A stretch of DNA of 64,000 nt from Streptomyces cyaneochromogenes (GTDB lineage: Bacteria > Actinomycetota > Actinomycetes > Streptomycetales > Streptomycetaceae): contig NZ_CP034539.1 in the NCBI RefSeq assembly GCF_003963535.1, positions 4,526,001 through 4,590,000 of the forward strand, in the 5' to 3' direction. Made by a program: the position numbers and the translations under genes. This document shows positions 59,249-64,000 of this stretch, one piece after another. The notes beneath the pieces were generated by a model that was given only the letters and a program-made list of their open reading frames with translations, had not been told where the DNA came from and searched no databases. Numbering within the stretch: position 1 is the first letter of the stretch; every line of letters begins with the position of its first letter.

Positions 59249-59633
59249 TCACCCGAGGATGTTCAGCACCCTCGCCTCCGCCCACGCCAGCCCGTACGAC
59301 GCACTCTCCGCCGACCGGCCCGCACAGAGCCGTACGAGGGTGGCGGCGTCGCCGATGAAGCGCGCGGGCGGGCGCGGGCCGTCGGCTCGCCCAGGCGCAG
59401 GGGCTCGTCGGCGTCGTCCAGGTCGGCGCGGAGCGGGATGTGCCCCCGCTCCCGGGTCAGCCTCACCAGCAGCCGCAGCGCATCCGGCAGACCGGCCCCG
59501 GCATACGCCCCCGGCTCCCCCAGCACCTCCCGCACAACACCGGCGTGCACCCTCCCCCACTGCCTTAAAGGCGTGGGGGGACCCCCATCCCGAGCGCGAT
59601 GCCGTCCAGCGCCCCGCCCGCCTCGGCGATCAC
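59249..59633 (-). pseudogene. Broken small gene with repeat insertion
   Basis: Three reading-frame pieces join into a single plausible protein: VIAEAGGALDGIALGMG, then GRVHAGVVREVLGEPGAYAG with LVRLTRERGHIPLRADLDDA, then ARFIGDAATLVRLCAGRS to NILG. A G/C palindromic repeat at 59552-59583 sits at the first break, bringing a TAA stop, and a one-base slip near 59365 makes the second. The intact gene would code for about 115 residues of unknown function. Sequencing error at the second break cannot be excluded. Confidence 0.6.
59552..59583. repeat. Palindromic repeat inserted in a gene
   Basis: CCCCCAC-TGCCTT-AAAGGC-GTGGGGG folds as an almost perfect hairpin. It resembles a common mobile-looking Streptomyces repeat. 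Here it splits the reading frame of the gene at 59249-59633. Confidence 0.65.
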
Positions 59634-59662
59634 CGGGCCGGCCGACCCGCAACAATGACGCC

Positions 59663-60340
59663 ATGGCCGATCTCGACGCCCTGCGCACCCGCTTCGCCCA
59701 AGCCCTGACGGCAGCCCGCTCCGCCGCCGCATCCCCCGCCACCACCGAACCGGCCGCGCAACCGGCCCCCGACCCGACCCCGTACGCCGACAGCCTCCTC
59801 ACCCGCTGGCAGGAACCGCAGCGCCACTACCACACGCTCACCCACCTCACCGCGGTCCTGGACCGTGTCGACGAGCTGGCCGGGCACGCCGACGATCCGG
59901 ACGTCGTGCGCCTCGCCGCCTGGTTCCACGACGCCGTGTACCTGCCGGACCGGTCGGAGAACGAGGAGCGCTCCGCCCGTCTGGCCGAACGCGCCCTCCC
60001 GGAAGCCGGTGTCCCCGCGGAGCGGACCGCCGAGGTGGCCCGCCTCGTGCGCCTCACCACCACCCACGCCCCGGCGCCGGACGACCGCAACGGCCAGGTG
60101 CTGTGCGACGCCGACCTCGCGATCCTCGCCGCGCCGCCCTCCGCGTACGCCGCCTACACGGCCGCCGTCCGCGAGGAGTACCACTTCGTGCCGAACGACG
60201 CCTTCCGCGAGGGCCGCGCCGCGATCCTGCGCCAACTCCTCGCCCTGCCGAGCCTGTTCAGCACCCCGCACGGAAAGCAGAAGTGGGAGGCCACCGCCCG
60301 CTACAACCTCGCCGGCGAGCTGGAAATGCTGTCGCCCTGA
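59663..60340 (+). CDS. HD-domain metal-dependent phosphohydrolase-like protein
   Basis: A 225-residue protein. HYHTLTHL, WFHDAVYLPDRSENEERSA and later CDADLAIL place it among HD proteins, where His and Asp bind metal. RYNLAGELEML is the typical end. The substrate is unknown, probably a nucleotide. The ATG at 59663 is six bases after AACAAT, so it may be leaderless. Confidence 0.88.
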   Translation: MADLDALRTRFAQALTAARSAAASPATTEPAAQPAPDPTPYADSLLTRWQEPQRHYHTLTHLTAVLDRVDELAGHADDPDVVRLAAWFHDAVYLPDRSENEERSARLAERALPEAGVPAERTAEVARLVRLTTTHAPAPDDRNGQVLCDADLAILAAPPSAYAAYTAAVREEYHFVPNDAFREGRAAILRQLLALPSLFSTPHGKQKWEATARYNLAGELEMLSP

Positions 60341-60367
60341 ACAGCCCCGGCCCGTAGCCTGCCGCAC

Positions 60368-61504
60368 ATGCGACACATGGGCGGGATCACCGGGGAACCA
60401 GGGGCACGGGTCGAACAAGCCGTCGCGGGGGCCGTGACGTTCCTGCGTTCGGCCGTGGACCGGGACTGGGCCGGGGTGCGGGCCGGGCGGCTGGACTGGA
60501 GTTGCCGGGACACGGCCGAGCACATCGCCGGTGATCTCATCGCGTACGCGGGGCAGTTGGCCGGACGGGCGCAGAACGCGTACGTCCCCTTCGATATCAC
60601 CCTTGAGGAGGACGCCGACAACGAGGGCATCCTCCACGTCATCGAGACGACCGGCACCCTCCTCACCACCACCATCCGCACCACCCCCCGCGAGGTGCGC
60701 GCCTTCCACCCCTACCCCTTCCGCAGCGCGAACCGCGTGGGCTTCGCCGCGATGGGCGTCGCGGAGGTGCTGCTGCACACGCACGACATCGCCGAAGGGC
60801 TCGGCCTGAGGTACGAACCGGCCGCCGAGCTCGCCGAGTTCGTGCTCACGACGCTCTTCCCGCACATCCAGCCCGGCCCCACCCCCTGGACCACCCTGCT
60901 GTGGGCCACCGGCCGCGGTGATCTGCCCGGCCGCGCGCCCGTCACCGAGTGGCGCTGGCGCAACAACCTCGTCATCCCCACCGACCGCCTCACCCTCCAG
61001 GGCGTCACCCCCGCATCCGCCGCCGACCTCCGCACGGGCGGCGACGGCGGCTTCGAGTGGGTCGGGGGCGGGCCCTTCGAGGGGACACGGGAAGCCGCGG
61101 GGATGATGGTGAAGGCGTACGAGGAGGGGGTGCACCGGCCCGAATGGGGGCTGTTCGTCCTCGTCCGGCGCGAGGACGGCCGCGCGGTCGGCGGCATGGG
61201 CTTCCACGGCGTACCGGACGAGCAGGGCCACGCCGAGGTCGGCTACGACCTCGCCGAGGCCGCCCGCGGCCACGGCTACGCGACCGAGGCCCTGCGCGCA
61301 CTCTCCGAACACGCCCTGGCCAGGGACGACGTACAGCTCCTCGTCGCGGCGATAGAGACCGACAACCTCCCGTCGCAGGGCGTCGCCACGCGCGCGGGGT
61401 ACGTACGGGCGACCGTGGAGGAGGAGCGGACGGCGCAGGAGGAGCAGGACATGGACCGGACGCTTCAGCTGTACGTCCGCAGGGGGCGGCTCTCGGAGGC
61501 CTAG
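60368..61504 (+). CDS. Fusion of mycothiol-isomerase-like domain and GNAT acetyltransferase
   Basis: A 378-residue two-domain protein. Residues 1 to about 225 resemble the DinB-fold of maleylpyruvate isomerase-like mycothiol-dependent enzymes (WSCRDTAEHIAGDLIAYAGQ, AAMGVAEVLLHTHDIAEGLG with the metal histidines). The rest is a GNAT domain (VGYDLAEAARGHGYATEALR). The ATG at 60368 is seven bases after TAGCCT, so it is leaderless. The fusion may detoxify and acetylate the same class of compounds. Confidence 0.87.
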   Translation: MRHMGGITGEPGARVEQAVAGAVTFLRSAVDRDWAGVRAGRLDWSCRDTAEHIAGDLIAYAGQLAGRAQNAYVPFDITLEEDADNEGILHVIETTGTLLTTTIRTTPREVRAFHPYPFRSANRVGFAAMGVAEVLLHTHDIAEGLGLRYEPAAELAEFVLTTLFPHIQPGPTPWTTLLWATGRGDLPGRAPVTEWRWRNNLVIPTDRLTLQGVTPASAADLRTGGDGGFEWVGGGPFEGTREAAGMMVKAYEEGVHRPEWGLFVLVRREDGRAVGGMGFHGVPDEQGHAEVGYDLAEAARGHGYATEALRALSEHALARDDVQLLVAAIETDNLPSQGVATRAGYVRATVEEERTAQEEQDMDRTLQLYVRRGRLSEA

Positions 61505-61568
61505 GCTTGCGGAATCGTCCCATCTCGGGGCGAATCGACCCCGCATCGCCGGAGGGAAACCGTCCGCC

Positions 61569-61988
61569 ATGTCGTTCACCGACGAGGAGACCGCCTACCT
61601 GCAGGCGAACCCGCTCGCCCGGTTCGCCAGTCTCTGCGCGGACGGGCAGCCCGATGTGGTGCCGGTGGCCCTGGAGTTCGACGGCACGCACTTCTGGGTG
61701 GGCGGTCCGCGCGCGGAGGTGCTCCGCACCCGCAAGTTCCGCAACGTCGGGCACGGCCGCGACAAGGTGGCCTTCGTCGTGGACGACCTGATCTCCATCG
61801 AGCCGTTCATCGCCCGCGGCATCCGGGTGTACGGCGTCGCGGACGGGCCCGTGCGGCGGACGGGCATGGTGGGTCCCGGGCACTACCTGCGCATCACGCC
61901 GACCCTCTCGTGGAGCTGGAACCTGTCCGACCCTCCGCTGCCCTCCGGCGACTCCTGGTACCCCATGCACCGCACCACGCATGCGTGA
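61569..61988 (+). CDS. PPOX-class F420-dependent oxidoreductase
   Basis: A 139-residue flavin/F420-binding beta-barrel protein. FASLCADGQPDVVPVALEFD and VLRTRKFRNVGHGRDKVAFV are family features, and the end SWYPMHRTTHA is common in actinobacterial copies. It probably uses cofactor F420 or a flavin; the substrate is unknown. The ATG at 61569 follows GGAGGG at eleven bases. Confidence 0.87.
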   Translation: MSFTDEETAYLQANPLARFASLCADGQPDVVPVALEFDGTHFWVGGPRAEVLRTRKFRNVGHGRDKVAFVVDDLISIEPFIARGIRVYGVADGPVRRTGMVGPGHYLRITPTLSWSWNLSDPPLPSGDSWYPMHRTTHA

Positions 61989-62083
61989 CCCACGTCACGT
62001 TCGAGGGGCCACGACTCACGTCACATCCCGCCGAGCCGATCCGTCATAGCTGTGTAACCGACGACAACGGCAGGGAGTTGGCC

Positions 62084-62557
62084 ATGAGCGCCCGTCTGAA
62101 CCTCTTCGAGAACCCGATCGCCGGCAAGGTCATCAAGCACTTCGCCTCGGCCGGGAAGGCGGTGCACGACTCGCCGCTGCCCCTCAGCACACAGCACCTG
62201 GTGACGCTCCGCGCCAGCCAGATCAACGGCTGCGGCTTCTGCACCGACATGCACAGCAAGGACGCGGTGGCCGCCGGCGAGGACTGGCTGCGCCTCAACC
62301 TCGTCGCGGCCTGGCGGGAGGCCACCTGTTTCAGCGAGGCCGAGCGCGCCGCCCTGGAACTCACGGAGGCGGGCACCCGGATCGCGGACGCGGCCGGCGG
62401 GGTCTCGGACGAGATCTGGGAGAACGCCGCCAAGCACTACGACGAGGAGCAGCTCGCCGCACTGGTGATCCTGATCGCCATGATCAACACCTACAACCGG
62501 CTGAACGTCATGATCCAGCAGCCCGCGGGGAGCTACCAGCCCGGTCAGTTCGCGTAA
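62084..62557 (+). CDS. AhpD-like carboxymuconolactone decarboxylase-family protein
   Basis: A 157-residue protein of the AhpD/CMD fold. The redox motif CGFC with nearby histidine (GCGFCTDMHSKDAV) indicates peroxidase or disulfide reductase activity as in AhpD. ELTEAGTRIADA is the usual following helix. The ATG at 62084 follows CAGGGAG. It may protect against peroxides. Confidence 0.9.
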   Translation: MSARLNLFENPIAGKVIKHFASAGKAVHDSPLPLSTQHLVTLRASQINGCGFCTDMHSKDAVAAGEDWLRLNLVAAWREATCFSEAERAALELTEAGTRIADAAGGVSDEIWENAAKHYDEEQLAALVILIAMINTYNRLNVMIQQPAGSYQPGQFA

Positions 62558-62560
62558 CGG

Positions 62561-62597
62561 GGGGCGTGGGGCGAGGGGGCGTGGGGCGAGGGGGCGT
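62561..62597. repeat. 15-base tandem repeat
   Basis: GGGGCGTGGGGCGAG occurs twice in tandem (62561-62575, 62576-62590) followed by a seven-base partial copy. It lies between two convergent genes and reaches the stop of the DUF4031 gene. Confidence 0.85.
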
Positions 62598-62866
62598 CAG
62601 CCCAGTCCTCGCCCCTTCGGCCTGCGCAACCCCGACCCCTGCAACAGCCGCACCACCTCACGGCTGCTGACCTCCACGGCACCCGCGCGCACCGCGTCGG
62701 CGTACCGATGGGAGGGGATGTCGTAGTGGTCCCGCTCGAAGGCCCGGCGCGGCACGCCCATCTCCTCGGCGAACGTGTGCAGTTCGTCGTACGACACGTC
62801 GCTCACGAGGTGCGACCACATCCGCCCGTGTCCGGGCCAGGTCGGCGGGTCGATGTAGATCGTCAC
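62597..62866 (-). CDS. DUF4031 protein
   Basis: An 89-residue protein. YIDPPTWPGHGRMWSHLVSD and FERDHYDIPSHRYADAVRAG are typical of DUF4031, with conserved His, Asp and Tyr. Function unknown. The ATG is at 62866. The 90 bases upstream contain a tandem repeat. Confidence 0.88.
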   Translation of the reverse strand: MTIYIDPPTWPGHGRMWSHLVSDVSYDELHTFAEEMGVPRRAFERDHYDIPSHRYADAVRAGAVEVSSREVVRLLQGSGLRRPKGRGLG

Positions 62867-62909
62867 GGCGTCACGGCTTCCGTCGCGGCTCCTGTCAGGG
62901 CTTTGGCCG

Positions 62910-62958
62910 CGGTTCTTGGCGCGGCTTCCGTCTCACGGTTCTTGGCGCGGCTTCCGTC
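62910..62958. repeat. 23-base direct repeat
   Basis: Two identical 23-base copies (62910-62932 and 62936-62958), each containing TTCTTGGCGCGGCTTCCGTC, lie 26 bases apart. The second copy enters the stop of the gene at 62957. A shorter third copy (CACGGCTTCCGTC) lies near 62874. Confidence 0.85.
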
Positions 62959-63343
62959 ACGAGGCCGGCCCGCCGCCCGCGCCGGCGGATCCGAGCGCCC
63001 CCACCGCCGCGACCTTCACCCCCGCCTCGTGGCACACCCAGTGCGGATCGGGGCCCAGCTCCGGCTCGACGTCCAGCGCGTGCGGGTCTCCGGAACGGCA
63101 CACCGGACACAGCGGCCAGCGGCCGTACTTGTCGAGCAGCGCGTCCTGCACGTCCTGGGCGACGAGCCCGGCCACGTACGCCACGCCGTCCGGCCACTGC
63201 TCCACCCACCAGCGCCGCTGTACGACCGACTCCTCGACCAGCGAGACGACGTCCGCCTCGGCGACCTCGCCCGCGACCAGGTCGGCGAGTACGAGGGCGC
63301 GGGCCGTGTGCAGCGCCTGCTCCAGCGGACTGATGGGTTCCAT
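62957..63343 (-). CDS. Small zinc-ribbon-like hypothetical protein
   Basis: A 128-residue protein. The N-terminal half is helical (EQALHTARALVLADLVAGEV, VVQRRWWVEQWPDGVAYVAG). The motif LCPVCRSGDPHALD with later HWVCHEAG looks like a zinc-binding site. The ATG at 63343 gives MEPISPLEQ. It is divergent from the RpiR regulator, 55 bases away. Function unknown. Confidence 0.78.
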   Translation of the reverse strand: MEPISPLEQALHTARALVLADLVAGEVAEADVVSLVEESVVQRRWWVEQWPDGVAYVAGLVAQDVQDALLDKYGRWPLCPVCRSGDPHALDVEPELGPDPHWVCHEAGVKVAAVGALGSAGAGGGPAS

Positions 63344-63362
63344 GGTCCCATTGTGCGCACTC

Positions 63363-63392
63363 TTGACCACGACGCCGAGCCGAAAATATCTT
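63363..63392 (+). promoter_or_regulatory. Promoter of the RpiR-family gene
   Basis: TTGACC (63363-63368) and TATCTT (63387-63392) are spaced 18 bases, close to the housekeeping consensus. The GTG start at 63399 follows by six bases with no ribosome site. The small palindrome GAAAGTTTC lies at 63416-63424. Confidence 0.7.
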
Positions 63393-63398
63393 TCATCT

Positions 63399-64000
63399 GT
63401 GACCCGGGATGTGAAGGAAAGTTTCGGCAGCGGCCCTGGCGGACCCCCGCCCGCGCCCGCCGCCCTCGCGGCCAAGGTGCGCACGCTCGCCCCGTCGATG
63501 ACCCGCTCCATGCAGCGCGTCGCCGAAGCGGTCGCGAACGACCCGGCGGGCTGCTCGGCCCTCACCGTCACCGGCCTCGCCGAACACACCGGCACCAGCG
63601 AGGCCACCGTCGTGCGCACCGCCCGCCTCCTCGGCTACCCCGGCTACCGCGACCTGCGCCTCGCCCTCGCCGGCCTCGCCGCCCAGCAGCAGTCGGGCCG
63701 CGCCCCGGCCATCACCACCGACATCGCGGTGGACGACCCGATCGCGGACGTGGTCGCCAAGCTCGCCTACGACGAGCAGCAGACCCTCGCCGACACGGCC
63801 GCCGGGCTCGACACGGGCCAGCTGGGAGCGGCGGTGTCGGCCGCCGCCGTCGCCCGCCGTATCGATGTGTACGGCGTCGGCGCGTCCGGTCTGGTCGCCC
63901 AGGATCTCGCGCAGAAGCTGCTGCGGATAGGGCTGATAGCCCATGCGCACAGCGATCCGCATCTCGCCGTGACGAACGCGGTGCAGTTGCGGGCGGGTGA
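63399..64000 (+). CDS. MurR/RpiR-family regulator (3' end outside window)
   Basis: About 200 residues are visible. The N-terminal RpiR helix-turn-helix (ALTVTGLAEHTGTSEATVVR, LGYPGYRDLRLALAG) is followed by the start of a sugar-isomerase domain (RRIDVYGVGASGLVAQDLAQ). These regulators sense phosphorylated sugars, often MurNAc-6-phosphate or GlcNAc-derived compounds, and lie beside murQ in many genomes; that neighbour would be to the right. The GTG at 63399 is leaderless. Confidence 0.9.
   Translation, partial: MTRDVKESFGSGPGGPPPAPAALAAKVRTLAPSMTRSMQRVAEAVANDPAGCSALTVTGLAEHTGTSEATVVRTARLLGYPGYRDLRLALAGLAAQQQSGRAPAITTDIAVDDPIADVVAKLAYDEQQTLADTAAGLDTGQLGAAVSAAAVARRIDVYGVGASGLVAQDLAQKLLRIGLIAHAHSDPHLAVTNAVQLRAG

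Noticed and set aside
1..64000. CRISPR arrays, prophage or a biosynthetic cluster
   Set aside because: No regular spaced repeats, phage structural genes, or polyketide or peptide synthetase genes were seen. The DrrAB-type exporter alone does not indicate a cluster.

Overview
The window reads as a stretch of chromosome from a Streptomyces or a very close actinomycete. The DNA is very GC-rich with strong third-position GC bias. Marker genes fit this group: the futalosine menaquinone pair mqnB/mqnD, a helix-turn-helix/DUF397 pair, an F420-type PPOX-fold protein, DUF2530/DUF2771/DUF3027/DUF4031 proteins, a CebR-type operator ahead of a GH5 cellulase, and many GTG or TTG starts. Both ends cut genes: an FAD/Fe-S oxidoreductase on the left and a MurR/RpiR regulator on the right. 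I found no rRNA, tRNA, CRISPR array, prophage or complete insertion sequence.

Layout. 1-5.4 kb: FAD/Fe-S oxidoreductase, serC with a strong terminator, and a lipoprotein/membrane-protein pair. 5.4-12 kb: secreted GH5-CBM2 cellulase under a perfect CebR box, a DrrAB-type ABC exporter with a divergent TetR regulator, and envelope proteins. 12-24.6 kb: small enzymes and local regulators (VOC protein, SGNH hydrolase, two Uma2 paralogues, alpha/beta hydrolase with divergent TetR, XRE/DUF397, double SnoaL protein, aldo/keto reductase, Tat-exported binding protein, NarL-type two-component system, ThpR, GNAT). 24.6-34.2 kb: MarR/MFS, lone RHH protein, NCS2 permease, CtpE-like P-type ATPase, two secreted paralogues with matching leaders, and two small acidic proteins. 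34.2-44.3 kb: Sacsin-type ATPase, a deaminase very like blasticidin-S deaminase, DUF3027, MFS, DUF2771 lipoprotein, mqnB-mqnD, a cold-shock-domain protein and a HAD hydrolase. 44.3-56.2 kb: membrane proteins including a PstS-like chimera, then a nucleic-acid block (helicase-associated protein, two tiny secreted peptides, a YqhA-IstB fusion, XPB-type helicase, HelD-type ATPase). 56.2-64 kb: a type-VII-secretion-like operon with a lysozyme-fold protein, CutC under a DasR-like site, a broken gene carrying a palindromic repeat, an HD protein, an isomerase-GNAT fusion, PPOX, AhpD, DUF4031 and the RpiR regulator.

How genes work together. Tight stop/start overlaps mark coupled units: lipoprotein to membrane protein, ABC ATPase to permease, histidine kinase to response regulator, XRE to DUF397, mqnB to mqnD, and the three-gene type-VII-like operon. 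Several divergent pairs hold clear dyads or direct repeats for their own regulators. Many genes appear leaderless, with a TANNNT-like -10 box six or seven bases before the start codon.

Most unusual items: the in-frame fusion of a YqhA membrane domain to an IS21 IstB ATPase domain; the tandem secreted paralogues whose leaders share a hairpin with covarying arms; the secretion-like operon with a lysozyme-fold effector candidate; the PstS-like domain on a membrane anchor; the chromosomal blasticidin-S-deaminase-like enzyme; and palindromic repeats inserted into coding sequence, in frame at 45.2 kb and disruptive at 59.55 kb.
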